Of a DNA stretch of 64,000 nt, positions 24,329 through 37,205 are shown one piece after another. The first letter of the stretch is position 1; the number at the start of each line of letters is the position of its first letter. The translations under genes were made by a program, and so were the position numbers. The DNA is from Delphinus delphis (taxonomy: Eukaryota > Chordata > Mammalia > Artiodactyla > Delphinidae). The notes beneath the pieces were generated by a model that was given only the letters and a program-made list of their open reading frames with translations, was not told the DNA's origin and made no database searches. Where the stretch lies: assembly GCF_949987515.2 (NCBI RefSeq), contig NC_082684.1:50062006-50126005 (forward strand). The letters run 5' to 3'.

Positions 24329-24607
24329 TTTTATTTATTTATTTTTGGCTGCATTGGGTCTTCGTTGCTGTGCGTGGGCTTCCTCTATTTGCAGTGAGCG
24401 GGGGATACTCTTCATTGCACTGTGCGGGCTTCTCATTGTGTTGGCTTCTCTTGTTGTGGAGCACGGGCTTTAGGCACGCGGGCTCAGTAGTTGTGGCGCA
24501 CAGGCTTAGTTGCTCCATGGCATGTGGGATCTTCCCGGACCAGGGCTCGAATCCATGTCCCCTGCATTGGCAGGCGGACTTAACCATTGCAACACCAGTG
24601 AAGTCCC
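24329..24607 (-). mobile_element. CHR-type SINE, long form (diverged)
   Basis: Antisense from (TTTA)n 'tttttggctgcattgggtct' to 'acaccagtgaagtccc'. Several mutations in the A- and B-box regions; no clear duplication. Confidence 0.85.
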
Positions 24608-24899
24608 TACATTTTAATATTATCACCCAGAAAACTAAGCTTTGTCATTATTGTGCTGTTTTAATCATTTTACATATTTGGATTTTTAATTCAAGTTTGA
24701 AAAAGTTTTTTTCCAGTGATTCCATTTAGTGGCACTCAGTGTTCATTGAGCAAGTGAGGTTGTCATCCCTTCAAAAGAACCAAGTCAGACTCTCTGCCTG
24801 TGTTGGGCTCTGGCCCCTTTGCCTGCTCTCCTTACCATCTCAGGCAAGCTGCTGCTCTCCCTGGCTTCAATTTGCCGGCCTGTGACATAGGGGTAATTT

Positions 24900-25035
24900 G
24901 TAGCCTCCCTCCCACCTGATCACAGCCCTTACCCAAGGGCAGGGATGAGTTCCACGTATTCCTGCTGTGTCCCCGGCACCAAACACAGAGACACACACAC
25001 AGGTAGATGTTTTGTTGAATGAATAAATGATAGAA
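24900..25035 (+). mobile_element. L2 3' end fragment
   Basis: 'cccaagggcagggatgagtt', 'ccccggcaccaaacacagag' and 'tttgttgaatgaataaatg' are the L2 3' terminal pattern. Confidence 0.5.
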
Positions 25036-25339
25036 ATGCAAAAAAACCCACAAAACCCTAAAAACCCCCAACAAAACGTGGTTACAGTTTGCTGTCACTG
25101 GATCTCAGAGGCTTTCTGGTCCATATAACCAGATTTGAGAGTATATTGAGCCTAGTTTTCTGTTTATCATCATTAATTTTATATTGAATATTATTATAGA
25201 ATTTTATAGTTTACAAAGCATTTTCACAATTAGTTAATTTGCTTCTCTTAGCAACTCTGTAGACTTTAAGCAGGAGAGAATAAACACCTTCCTTAAGCTC
25301 AGATAGGTAGTATTAGCATCTGTTTGGTTGTCTGTATTA

Positions 25340-25575
25340 TGCTAATCCTTATACAGAACTCTTGACATATATTAGGTCATTTAATCCTTAGAAGAGTCAT
25401 TTTTGGTATGAATTTATTCTGGTTTTACAAATAAAAAGGCTAAGGTTTAGAGAAGTGAAGCAGTTTCGCTTACATTCGTGCAGCTTGTAATTGGCCAAAC
25501 TGAGGTTAACCCGCACACCCCCCAGGGTGTATCTGACTTCGAAGCCTCAGTTCTTTCCCACCTCCCAGTTGTGCT
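25340..25575 (-). mobile_element. MIR SINE
   Basis: Antisense MIR landmarks: 'aggtcatttaatccttagaa', 'ggttttacaaataaaaaggc', 'cagcttgtaattggccaaac'. Ancient. Confidence 0.55.
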
Positions 25576-26566
25576 ATCAAGGAATATTTCACTTTGCACC
25601 TACTTATGAAAGAAGAGTTGAAGATAAAATTCAGTGCCATTTGCACATTGATCTTTAAATTGTTAACTACAGTCTAATCCAACAGTTACTTGAGTCCTGG
25701 TTTAGTATTGGAATGATCTTTCCTGATACACACATAAACCTTTATGTTTGGAGGCAGGCTCTTCCAGTTTTATCTCCAAGTCTGGAATAGGCCATTATGG
25801 TCTCCGGGAATTCAGTCTTTAACCTTCAAGTGGGTCAGTGCTTTCCTTAGCATCTTCCCATTAAGAGCCCTTACCCCACCTTGCTGTTCTTTCCTTCCCC
25901 CCTCCCCCAACTTATAGGCTGTTAGAACTAATTAAAAGCATGGTCTTTTTTTTTTTTTTAAGTCTCTGACTTAAAACAGGTTCTAAAAACAGGTTCTAAT
26001 CAACCCTAACTCCCATATGCTCTCTTAAGGTGGTAAAAGTGGAAAGGAAATAGTATAGTTACGTGGATATTTCAAGCACAGTACTCACTCCTACTGTAGT
26101 ACCTGTTCCAAACCCCCTTTTCAGCCTAAAGGAGAAAGAAAATATCCATTCTTATTTTGAGAAAAATTATCAACTTTTCCAGTATAAATTTATAGCTAAT
26201 TACTAGTTATTACTAAAATTTGATTCTAGTTTTAAGCCTCTGTATAAAGATTATAACTTAGCTCTGACTTTTTTAATAACCTTCTTTAAAGTTGCCCTTG
26301 AAAAGAATAAATATCAGCCAGATGAAATCTCTTAAAAATATGTAAAGATTTAGCTTAGTTTTATATCCATCACTAGTGACATACAAGTTTCCAAGAGAAG
26401 GTGCATTTTACTTCCCCTATAGTATGGTTTAAAAAAAAGCCAGATCCTTATGTTTTTTAGGTGGTAGAAGTTTGGGCAAGAGGCACATTGAAAAAAAATA
26501 TTATTCTTCTATTTCATGTTTTATTTAGGGCCTTTATCCTAATGAACATTGATTGTTTCTTCTTAG

Positions 26567-26710
26567 TGTACCTCGGTATGATCAGCCTCCTCCTGTCACA
26601 TACCAGCCACAGCAAACTGAAAGAAATCAGTCCCTTCTGGTACCTGCAAATCCTTATCATACTGCAGAAATTCCTGATTGGCTTCAGGTTTATGCTCGAG
26701 CCCCTGTGAA
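26567..26710 (+). CDS. SAV1: SAV1 coding exon 4 (residues 270-318), WW to SARAH linker
   Basis: The acceptor TTCTTAG precedes 26567 and the donor AA|GTAAGT follows 26710; 144 nt, phase 2 at both ends. It encodes SVPRYDQPPPVTYQPQQ..., running through a Pro/Gln-rich linker to EIPDWLQVYARAPVK. This linker joins the WW pair to the C-terminal SARAH helix. It carries a PPP run but no complete PPxY. The translated sequence agrees with human SAV1 as I recall it. Confidence 0.95.
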
Positions 26711-26889
26711 GTAAGTGAATTTACAGCACAAATTTTTGTTGAGTGGTGAGTAGAAGCCTGAATGGAGTCTCTGGGCTGCTTAAAGCACACAGCACCATTT
26801 TTAAAAATATTATTTAAAAGCCCATTGTTATTTAAAGAAGGGATATCACAGCTTATAAAGTTGAAAAGTCATTGATTAGAAATAGAAGT

Positions 26890-27110
26890 TTTACAAATAT
26901 TTATTGAATCTTCACTTTCTATTGTGTGCAGACCTAGGCTATTACAGGGATGCAATAAAAAGCTTACATTCTCATAGGGGTAGAATAACTTGTAAATAAG
27001 TGATGCAATACCTGTGATAAAAGGAAGGAACCAGGTAAGTCCTAGGTACATAGGTGAATCAAAGCGGGACACAAGGGTGTTGAGGAAATAGTATGTGTGG
27101 TGGCTCAAGT
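26890..27110 (-). mobile_element. L2 fragment
   Basis: Antisense L2 3' end: 'caaatatttattgaatcttc', 'agcttacattctcatagggg', 'aacttgtaaataagtgatgc'. Confidence 0.5.
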
Positions 27111-27124
27111 TCTGCGAGGAGGTG

Positions 27125-27315
27125 ATCTGTGTTCACTGATAGCTTTGTTACCCTGGGAAGGGTGCTTAACTTAGTTTTGTTTTCTGTAAATTGGCGATAG
27201 TAATAGTACCTTCTCTTAAGGTTATTGAGTATTCAATAAAATAATGCATCTAAAATATGTATCACAGTGTCTTGCACATTGAGAGAGCTTAGTAAATGGT
27301 TACTGTTATTATTGT
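27125..27315 (+). mobile_element. MIR SINE
   Basis: 'ttgttaccctgggaagggtg', 'tttctgtaaattggcgatag', 'tcacagtgtcttgcacattg', ending 'ttactgttattattg'. Confidence 0.65.
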
Positions 27316-27324
27316 GGGTAAAGG

Positions 27325-27765
27325 TATAGAATAGTGGTTAAGATCACTCAGGAAGGAAACTGTCTGGAAGGAAAGCGTGATTTCTGTCTCCATCACCTAC
27401 TTACCGAATGACCTTGGGCAAGTTATTGAACTTAGTTCTAAGTGTTTTTCCTCTACTGAAATACAGGGGATAATAATCTTGTCTACTTTACTTGGTGTGG
27501 TGAGGCTTAAAAGTGATCATGCTTTTTTTTCTTAAATATTTATTTATTTTTGGCTGCACTGGGTCTTAGTTGTGGCATGCAGACTCTAGTTGCGGCATGC
27601 ATGCGGGATCTAGTTCCCTGACCAGGGATTGAACCCAGGCCCCCTGCATTGGGAGCATGGAGTCCCAGCCACTGGACCACCAGGGAAGTCCCTGATCATG
27701 CATTTTAAATCAAATGGCACAGTGGCTGACTTGAGTAAGCCCTTAACAATGGTTTCTTACTATTA
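27325..27765 (+). mobile_element. MIR SINE split by a younger SINE
   Basis: Left part 27325-27512 ('tagaatagtggttaagatca', 'tgaccttgggcaagttattg'), right part 27701-27765 ('taagcccttaacaatgg', 'cttactattatg'). The tRNA-derived SINE sits between them. Confidence 0.65.
27522..27691 (-). mobile_element. tRNA-derived SINE inserted in MIR
   Basis: Antisense, T run then 'ttttggctgcactgggtctt' to 'ccaccagggaagtccc'. Target-site duplication TGATCATGC at 27513-27521 and 27692-27700. Confidence 0.88.
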
Positions 27766-27849
27766 TGAGTGAGCAAAGAAAGCTGCACCAAAAGGAAACT
27801 CCATGCACTAGTTTTTAAAGATGGCTATGAGTTTGCTAGGCTCATTGAG

Positions 27850-28230
27850 GATATTTGTTGGGTGCCATAGTAGGCACTGTTCTTGGAATATAGTCATGAA
27901 TCAATGAAATATTTGCCTCAAAGAGCGTCTCTCTTCTGGGAAAACAGAAGTAGGTACTCAGATCAATAATCCAGTGCGGTAAGGATCAGTGACAGTGGTA
28001 TATACAAAGTGCTATGATTTCAGAAAAGGGGATGTCTGTAAGTAAGTAGTTATTGATAATCCAGTGCTTCCTGTACCATACTGTGCTAAGTTTTTACATA
28101 TGTTATATAATCTTCCCAAAACCTATTTTACAGCTGAAAAAAACTCTGCTAAGATCACACAAATATTAAGTGGTAGATTTCAAACCTTTCTCTCTAACTT
28201 CAAAGTTCATACTCTTAACTTTTGTCATTA
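27850..28230 (-). mobile_element. Probable L2 then MIR traces
   Basis: 27850-28030 has an antisense L2-like string ('taggcactgttcttggaata'); 28045-28230 has an antisense MIR-like string ('aagatcacacaaatattaag'). Both are highly diverged. Confidence 0.3.
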
Positions 28231-31200
28231 CTACTTCTTATTTAATAATAATTATCACTTACTAAGTATCTATTTAAATTCCTGGTACTTTGCTATGTAT
28301 TTTACACATAATAATTGCATGTACAGTACTGTTAACAATTATATAAGGTGACATTTTGCAGCCTTACTCTTAATATTCCATTTGTGTTTCAAAAACCAAA
28401 ACTATCAGCACAAGATAGCCCAAAGAAGAGTTTTTAGAAAGTTTAAGATGATTGTACAATGAATTTCGAATAAAATAATTAAATCTTATAAAGTCACTGG
28501 TCATTTACTATGAACTATTTGCTAATTCTTGGCCAACATAACATTCCCTTACATTCCCTCTGATCTTTTCAGTCTGTAAATTCATGGCTGTTGATCTGTG
28601 TGGCCTGATGCAGAGAGACAAGATGATATTATGAGGGTTGTAGTCTAAAATCATTAGTTTTTTTTTTCCTAAGTCAAATTTAAGCCTTGTCAGTGTAATT
28701 TTTAAAATGGTTTTAATTATAGATATTATACAGAGTATAAACAGTGCTTGTCAGAAGTTTGTTTTTAGTTTATTTGAAATTACGTAGACATTCATCCATA
28801 AAATTAAGCATGGCTTGGTGTCTTAGCTAACCTACAGAAACCTCTTTATCTGATAATATCCATATACTGTAGGAATAGGATGAGGAATGATAGCAGATGG
28901 ACTTTTCTTCCCTTTTTCCCTCTCTTCCTTCACTCTTGATACCACTTGATCTACTGCTCTCTGTGGCCTTTGTTCATATGCTGATCCTAAGTCATATGTA
29001 ATATGTGCATGTATTTATATTTCCTTAAGTCTGGAAGAATATGTGCCTAACTGTTAACCTTTGTTATTTCTGGGAGTTGATAAGATTGAGTAGGGTTTTT
29101 CTTTCTTCTTTATGTTATTTCTACTCTATAGCCGTTGTTAGAAAGAAATAACATAAAAAGCTTTCCTTCTTGGGGGAAAAAGATGGTACTTAAATGGAAT
29201 TCTTTGCTTCTGATGAAAAGAAACAGACTCCTAAAGATTACAGTCCCTTTCAACTCTGGCTCTGTGAGCTAACTATAGAACTTTAGAAAACTAGCAACTT
29301 AAGTTTTTTTCAAATAGATCAGAACTCCTCCCAGAATGGGCCAGTGAGAAAAGAGAGCAAGTACTTCTTTGCTGCTTAAAACAAGAGGTCTAGGTCTACC
29401 TTTTAGTTGATACTAAATTTTTGTCTCTAAAGAGGATTGGAAATGGTTAATATTGTTCTATCAACAGAAGGTGAGTTGTTATCCATGAATTAGATAATGG
29501 AGAATCAATTACTTATCCAAAAAATTAGCTTCTTTCTTCCTTTTGTTTAACAAACAATTGACATTATCTAGCTTTCTAAAATGCTTTATTTCTATCTCTA
29601 GCAGTAACTTACCAAAATAATTTTTGCATGTACTTCCAGAACTGACTTAGAACAGATAATGTTCTAAATTATTTATTAATTTTAGTAAAGGTATGTTTCT
29701 AAGTTTTCTCTCAAAAGTCTGTAACGTATCATGCACCTGTAAGCAAGCTGAACTATAGGATAAAATTAAAAGATTTAATCTTTAACGGGAAAAAGACCAT
29801 CAGGAACATGTTTACTTTCCATTATTCCTCATGCCCGCCCCATTCCCCAACACCAGTCCCCAACAGCATTGTGGCACAGACTCTATTTTATCCCTGTGTC
29901 TGTGATCCTGCAGTATCACTGCTGACTCACTTCTGGGTGTAGGAGGAAAGGAAGAATGGGCATACTGTTACATAAGACAGGCACAGGGAACTTGGGCTAC
30001 ATTACAATACCCGGGGCTGGAATAGCAGTACTTTTGGCTCCTGAAGGCAGCATCCACTGGAGTGTGAACAAGGTTTTTTGGTAGCATTACAGCAATTGTT
30101 GTTTGCTTATATGGGTTATTTATAAGTACTGTTTGAATAGAATACTGCTGTAGGAAAAATACAGCAAGAGAGATGCTATGAGAAAAGGATACTGGAGTAA
30201 ACAGCCGATTTTCTGAATGATTTACCTGTATATTTAGAGTGTAGTGGCTAAGAAGTTAAACTGAAGCAGATTATTTGGCTCCTTAAGAAGAAAAGAATGG
30301 GAATTACATACTTTTCTTAAGAAAAGTAAATGGCAGGCATAAGCAGAAGGGAAGTCACTATATAGAAACAGCAGGGGCAAGGATTTGGAATGGAAATGGA
30401 CAATTGCATACTTTTCTCATCTGTGGTTTTCCTTAGAGTACTTTTTCTTCTTCCCAAAGTATTTTCACTAAATATTCTGATTTTCTTGCTTCTACACACA
30501 ATTCTATTCTTGATGCTAAATGCTGTGATTGGGAAGTCAAAATTGTCTGAAGCTTTTTTCTTTTTCCTTTTTTAAAAAAACTTGAATGCTTATACAGAAT
30601 GATATTCATGTGTTACAAACAAGTTTGATATTTATCAATATTACCATATTCTTCTCCCTTCTTTTCCTTGCTAGAATGTCCCAGATGATAAATGAGCTTT
30701 AACGTTCTCACAGTTCACCTGGCATAAATTTATGTATCTTGAATCAGTAGACATTGCTGAAATGCCCCTTAGCAATGGAATTCAGACTTGGGAAGATTAA
30801 GGTTTTTTGTTAGGAGTTATGAATTTGTTTCAAGCAAATAAAATCTTAAGGTACATGAATGGCAGAGGTTCTAGGAAATACCTTGCAGTTGTTTCTTCAT
30901 GGAGGCTCATTGAGTATTTCTTGTAGTATTTCTCCAATATATGTTGGCAAATAGTTGGAGTTTCCCACTAAAGAGAATATAAAGCTTTCTGCCAAGTATA
31001 TCTTTTAGTAAATTTGCAGTGCTCAGTAAGTAAATTAGTAAATTTGGGATCCAACAAAATACGTTTACCTTGTGATTTTTGTGTACTGTGCTGTGCTTTT
31101 GGTATTCCTGGAACACATAACCAGGTTGTTCAGAAATGTATGTCAACATACCAAGCACAGTCTGTAGCTCATACTGGCTGCTCTGTATTTGTTTACTGTT

Positions 31201-32405
31201 TCCCTTTTTTAAAAAATATTACGTGATCCCCTTGGAATAAGATGGTAAATGAATTACCAAACAAAGGAAATGGGTAGGAAATGTTATAAATGATTATTAA
31301 GAATAAATTTATTAGAATTTACAACTAAAGTTCTTCCTATTATGTCTGTTGTGCAATATGATTTGAGAAGTATAACTTTAATATAGGTATATGCCTTGCT
31401 CTATAAAAACTTGTTCAAGTTTTTTCTCTAGTCTTAGTAGGTATTATCATTCAAAACTATTACTGTGATGTGCCTTAGTCCATATAGTTCTCTGCCTTTC
31501 TGATCTTTTAATCACTAAACAATTTTGCAAGAGATATGTATATAGCCTCTTTAGGTTTCATCTATAAAATAAGAAGATTGGAGTAGAGCGCTGTCTTCAG
31601 GTCTCTTTCAATTCAAAGTGTAAATTACTGCTTTAGTAGTTTGTTGTATACTTCATTTCAGTATGTGATCTACTTACCATTGAAGAAGGACTAAACACCT
31701 TCTGAACTGTATATAAATAAAAACTTATGTGAGTCCGGCCCCACATGGTGCAGTTTTCTACAGTCTATTTATTCTGTCATTTTGAAAACAGCTTATTCTT
31801 TCCTTTCTGCTTGAGTTTTTCTGTATTTTTTGTTGTTTGTTTGTAACATTGTATGCTCAACCTCAGGAATATTCAGCCCACAAATGATGGTTCCTTTTCC
31901 TCTACCTGTTTAGTTCCTTGTTTGCTGTAGTAAACAGTATGCCTCAAAAAGCTTTATCAACACTAATGACACAGATGATCTTGCCTATTTTTCTATATTA
32001 TTCATTGCAGGAACAATGTGGTCTAAAGTATTCTTACCTTCCTGACAATTAACTTTGGATGAACTTATGAATAGCATGGAATATGTTCTTCAGAAATTAT
32101 AGAACCACAGTGGTTTGAAATCTTCATTATTATCTAGTATTAATATTAGAATAACTGATACATAAGATGAATGGAAATGGGTATTTTTTAACTTAGATTG
32201 AAATGAAGTAATATTAGTAGTTTTCTCCTCTCCCTAAAAAATAGTGTATTTAACTAGGAGTTAAAAACTCGGTTATTTTAAATTGAAATTTATCGTTTAT
32301 TTAGTTATAATAAAATTGAAATTTATAAAAATAGAACAGTTTATTGTTATAAATACATATTTATGAATATGTTGTGAACATATGTCTGATTGTGTTTTCA
32401 AACAG

Positions 32406-32607
32406 ATATGACCACATTCTGAAGTGGGAACTCTTCCAGCTGGCTGACCTGGATACATACCAGGGAATGCTAAAGTTGCTTTTCATGAAAGAACTGGAAC
32501 AGATTGTTAAAATGTATGAAGCCTACAGACAGGCTCTTCTCACGGAGTTGGAAAATCGCAAGCAGAGACAGCAGTGGTATGCGCAGCAACATGGCAAGAA
32601 TTTTTAA
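32406..32607 (+). CDS. SAV1: SAV1 terminal coding exon 5 (residues 318-384), SARAH domain
   Basis: The acceptor AAACAG precedes 32406; the first base completes Lys318, and the exon reads YDHILKWELFQLADLDTYQ... to HGKNF and TAA at 32605-32607. It holds the SARAH domain (about residues 322-369), a long amphipathic helix with heptad-spaced Leu/Ile/Met that pairs with the SARAH helix of MST1/2 (STK4/STK3). That pairing is the central biochemical role of SAV1. The following tail is basic and Gln-rich (ENRKQRQQWYAQQ). Length and end point match the family. Confidence 0.97.
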
Positions 32608-33850
32608 GTTAATTTTTTAAAAATAAAATTTAAGTTTTATTATAAGGGCTTTAAAATATTTTCACAGATTAAAAAAAAACTGCAAACAAGTACTTTGGTT
32701 AATAAAGGCAGCTTACTTTTTTGGAAATTATAAAATTCTAATTTTACATGTATTTTGTTATTAAAAATATTCTTTTATTGAGAAAATGAGTTTATCATTT
32801 TAAGAGCCAACATGGCAGACACTTCTAAATGCTGTATATTTGGAAACTGCTTTGAATATTCTCGATGGAGACAAATGCAACAAGAAATGTCATTTAACCA
32901 GATATTAAATAGGAAATGATCAGTTGGTAAACTCTCACAGTAGCAGTACCTTTCTTCAGAAAACAGAGAACGAGAGAGATAACCTATGCAGTATTTAAAA
33001 AAATGTTTACTGCTTTAGTGTGGAATATTGTCTGGAATTGGATGGTTTAAATATTACCATTGTATAGTGCAAAACATAAAATGGGATTTGGGACCTTTAT
33101 TGTGATAAATTTTTATATGTAACGTATGGAGTCACCTTCCCTCCCCCTCCCCCGAATGTAAAGAACCCTTTTAAAACATGTTGAGAAAGTATTTTTTGGT
33201 ATGAAAGGGTGAAGGGTCTATAATGTTTCAGGAATAAATTTAGGTATAAGGCCTGTGTGGGAAAAGTGTGCACAGCACTCAAGAGTTGCTAACATTACAG
33301 TACTTCCTTACTTTGGACCAGGGCTTTTATGGCATTTAGTAACATGGTGCTGATGAGACAGTGGAGGCTTTTCAACAGCATAGCACGTTGCCATCCCAAC
33401 AGACTGGGTTGAACTGCCAAAAATGACAATCAGGGATTCATTAAGAAATCTTGGTCATTAAATTGATTCTACATATCTTTTATCTTCTAAGAGTTTGTCA
33501 CAGAACTTTAAAACCCAGTATTTCTCTCCCAGTTTTTTTTCCTTTGGTTTAATAGTTATTAAGACATTGTTCATAATTAGCACAGTACGTTTGATTGCAG
33601 GCAAATTTATGGCACGTCTAGCCTATAAATCTCTAGAATTCTGTGAATTTCAAAACTTGTTGAAATAGCTCTTCAGTTATATTTACATGTGTTGTAAATA
33701 TGTAAATAAATTTTTAGTTTAGGTAATCTTCCAAAATATAAAGCACTCCCAGTTAGATATCAGTGAATCTGAATTATTGATAAAATGTTGAAAATGTTAA
33801 ATGTTTGATTTTATATAACAAGCTTATTAAATATATTTTTGTGGAAACTA
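32608..33850 (+). other. SAV1: SAV1 3'UTR and candidate polyadenylation signals
   Basis: This AT-rich stretch after the stop has no transposon-like sequence. Candidate signals are AATAAA at 33705-33710 and ATTAAA at 33826-33831; the latter is followed by a GT-rich element from about 33850 (TGTGTTGCGTTTG), which makes it the best main end. An AATAAA at 32622-32627, only 15 nt after the stop, is too close to be the main site. The end point is inferred. Confidence 0.6.
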
Positions 33851-34114
33851 AATGTGTTGCGTTTGAGTCCATGTTTTATGCATAGCACTTATATGTATTT
33901 GATTTTTCCATTCAGAGGCCCATAGGCAAAGGAAGCAGTATAATGAAAGGGGTATTCCAAAATGAAAATAGACTAGTTGGAATGTTATCAGTGGGAAAAG
34001 TTATTTTGCAGGGCATGTGATCAGACTTTCCTAAGATGTGAGCTTAAATATCTTACGAACTCTCACACACTCTTCTGTTTTAATCATTCTTTACTCCTTA
34101 CTAAATATTACCAT
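33851..34114. other. Gap between the convergent SAV1 and ATL1 3' ends
   Basis: About 260 bp of AT-rich unique sequence between the best SAV1 polyadenylation site and the most distal ATL1 candidate. No repeat seen. Confidence 0.4.
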
Positions 34115-35193
34115 TTTATTTAATTAAAGCTTAGCCATTTCTAAGAAAGTTAGAAATTACTCTGTTTTAGAGCTCCCAGATAAGAGGCATTACTTTTTTT
34201 TTCATTACCACACTTTTTTTTCCTCTAGAAAGTAAGCTCAATGAAATTCCACTACAGATTTTAGTAATTATAAAAACAATATAGAATCACTGGTTTAAAA
34301 GAATTGGAAGATACCTAAAAGGGCTTAGTGTACATTCCTTAAAATGGAAACCTAAATTTGTAATGGTGTCAACATGAAAGAAAATGCATTTTGAATTTAA
34401 AAAAAGAGATAGAAATCTTCATCATTCTATATCATCACCTCCCAAACATTTCCAAATTCAGTTGTTTTTAATATTGGGAACCAGAGTAAACTTTAATAAT
34501 AGTTCACATGTTAAAAGAATAAACCTATGATGAATACATTTCTTTGTGTACCAAATGAAAAAATATACAATGCAGTGAAACTCAAATACATATACAAAGT
34601 GATTTTTTGTGCATTTTTGATCAAGAGGTTTATATTCTATATTAAATCATGATAGAAAAGCAATATATAGTTTTTGATAAAGCAACTGAAAAGCTCTCTT
34701 ATATGTCTTTTATAATAAGAGCTAATGGTATATGTAAGATGGTATAGATTGAATCAAGCCTATTGAGTTATGATGCTATGTTTTAACAAATGGCTGTGTG
34801 AAATAATTTAAAAATTCTTCTGTAGAAATTAAATGAGCATATCCAAATGTGGAGTAATATTACTACATGGTTTAACTATAACCCGGTAGTAGAATTTAGT
34901 AAATTCAAGCAGAACACATGTACTGTTATCATAAATAGACAAATTCTTTAAATTATAACAGCATATTTGAAGACAAAATCAGGAAACTGTACATGTTAAC
35001 AAAATAAAACCATGCATACATACATCTGCTTATTAAACACTGAAATAAAGGAACTAAACCATTTTGCAATCTTCAGAGGTGCTTGGTATTTTACCCTGTT
35101 CTGATGGAAGCACTTTGAATGTTTGCATGGAGATGGAAAACAATATTTAACTGACAATTTGGTCATGCACACCTGTATTTTTGAAATTTTGGA
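34115..35193 (-). other. ATL1: ATL1 3'UTR (probable) and candidate polyadenylation signal
   Basis: This sequence follows the ATL1 stop codon on the - strand. It is AT-rich, without recognisable transposons. The nearest canonical AATAAA on the - strand is the TTTATT at 34115-34120; ATTAAA variants occur at 34467-34472 and 34490-34495. A 3'UTR of 0.7-1.1 kb is therefore possible, but the end is not fixed by sequence alone. Confidence 0.45.
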
Positions 35194-35304
<111 letters not shown>

Positions 35305-37190
35305 CTAGAAATAAAAGAATCAAGATTATAAAACATTGTATAAATACACAGATATAACTTTTTTCCTTCTTAGTGTAATTAGTTTATGGTATGATATCAA
35401 ATTTAGCATGCTAAATTTGGAATCCTTATATCATTAATCTGTATGAGATATACATTAATAGCTATTATCTTAGAACACAAAAGTATTTTCAGCTGTCCAA
35501 TGTGTGGGTCGATCTTCATGGTAAATGTTCTATCCTCAGACTGCATTTTCTTTTACCTTTCACACCTTTTGGAGCAGAGCTTCCTAACCACTGTGCCCCA
35601 GGGGTGTGTTGAAAACTCATACTGTGAATATTATTAGTTTTAGAGGAATTATAGGAGCTCATAACTTCGGACTGCCAATAGCTACTTTATTATACATAGG
35701 TAGACCACTTGCTATTGGAGCTTCCTGATAGGTTTTTCAAAAAGGGACCACTTTTATTCTCCATGATTTCCTGCTATGGTCATGCAGATAAGCAGGTGTG
35801 TTACCCTCTCCCCTGCCACACTGGGCTCTCTCAAACATGCTCTCTTGCCATTGTTTCCATTCCATATGTAAGTTCATATCTTACAAAACGTTATTCAGAA
35901 ACATTACGTCAGAGAGTCTTCATTAAAACTACCTCTGTCATTGTCTGTTTAAGAGTGTTTGAATCACAGGAATTTATTGCTTTATGTGTCCATAAATATT
36001 TTTATGTTCTTTTCTTTCCCCTCAGCTAGTGTCTAAGATTCATTACCTCCTCTAACTTTCACATAATGAACACTCAGTTAAGGCCAGTTTATCTGATGTA
36101 ATTCTGAAGTCTGTAAAAAGTCTGAATATTTTTAGAAGTTGGATAAAAGCCTGATATCCTTAAATAGTAATCAATCCCCAGGAAATTCCATTCATTTTTA
36201 TGTTTTTGAGTCTGCACGGCTACTTACTTTTGATTTTCTTAAGTCTGAATTGTACTATCATCAATTCTATGAATGCATATTGGTGCAACCTTAGTTCTAC
36301 TGTATTATGATTCTAACACATTCGGTTTAATCCATGTTCTCTTAAAAGCTTAGATATTTTTCTTAAGACTTGATTTACAAAGTTGAAATTTGTTTTTACC
36401 TTTTTAGTGAATTTATTTTACTGAATCTTACATGAAATAATTCCTTGTGACTTGTAAATATTACATGTATCCTTGGTATTTGATTGGAGGACATAATCTA
36501 GTTATATATAACAGCAGAAACTGAGGAATTATGTGCTATCTCTGTAGTTGTTGAAGATCAGTTTTGCTTCCTGAAGATAATGACCTAAATGATTCCACAG
36601 AGATAATTTTTCTTATGTAACAAGTGATTCCTTCTTAGAAGCTTAGATTTTTCTTCAGATATGGAGTTTTGTACATGTGCAGTGGGAGAAGTGAACACTA
36701 ATTTACAGGAAAGTTACACTGCATACTGGTCTGGAACCTTAAAGTGGTATAGGTAACTCAGAAGCCAAAGTTAAAAACAACTTCTAAAGATTGTAGCTCC
36801 GTTTACTCTCCAGTAGTTAAGTTTCCTGAAGATTCATAACTGTACTTGTTTCACTCTGCAGTAGAGCAAAATGCCCAATGTTGGAGCTTAAGAATTTTGA
36901 AATTTTGTAAACATTCAGGAAACAAAACATAAAATATTCATGATAGTCAATTCTTATGTTTCATATGCAGATAAAATCATATATCATGTCCAGAATAAGT
37001 TAAGTATTTTAAAACCATTGCCAAAAATCACAATTAAAATTGTAAATGCTAGAAGAACATAGGAGCTGTAGTCACCAAAGATTTTTTAATGTACATTGAG
37101 ATATCCTTTAATGGCTACTTGGTTTATAAAATAAGAATATCATAATGTTTATAAATACATGCTCTTAATTTAAGAAGAAATTTAACTTAC

Positions 37191-37205
37191 CTCATTTGTA
37201 CTTCC
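37191..37205 (-). CDS. ATL1: ATL1 15-nt microexon encoding GSTNE
   Basis: On the - strand the acceptor CTTTGCCACAG is followed by GGAAGTACAAATGAG and a strong donor GTAAGTTA. The five codons are Gly-Ser-Thr-Asn-Glu, exactly the residues that distinguish the 558- from the 553-residue human atlastin-1 isoform. It lies between the membrane-hairpin exon (38434) and the terminal exon (35304), both phase 0, so inclusion or skipping keeps the frame. It changes the start of the cytoplasmic tail, next to the fusion-promoting helix. Neuron-biased inclusion is usual for microexons but is not shown by this sequence. Confidence 0.9.

Larger units (their letters stand above)
26711..32405 (+). other. SAV1: SAV1 intron 4
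   Basis: GTAAGT to AAACAG. The first 1.5 kb is a cluster of ancient L2/MIR pieces (26890-28230) with one younger SINE. From 28.4 to 32.4 kb I recognise no repeat or gene. Confidence 0.8.
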
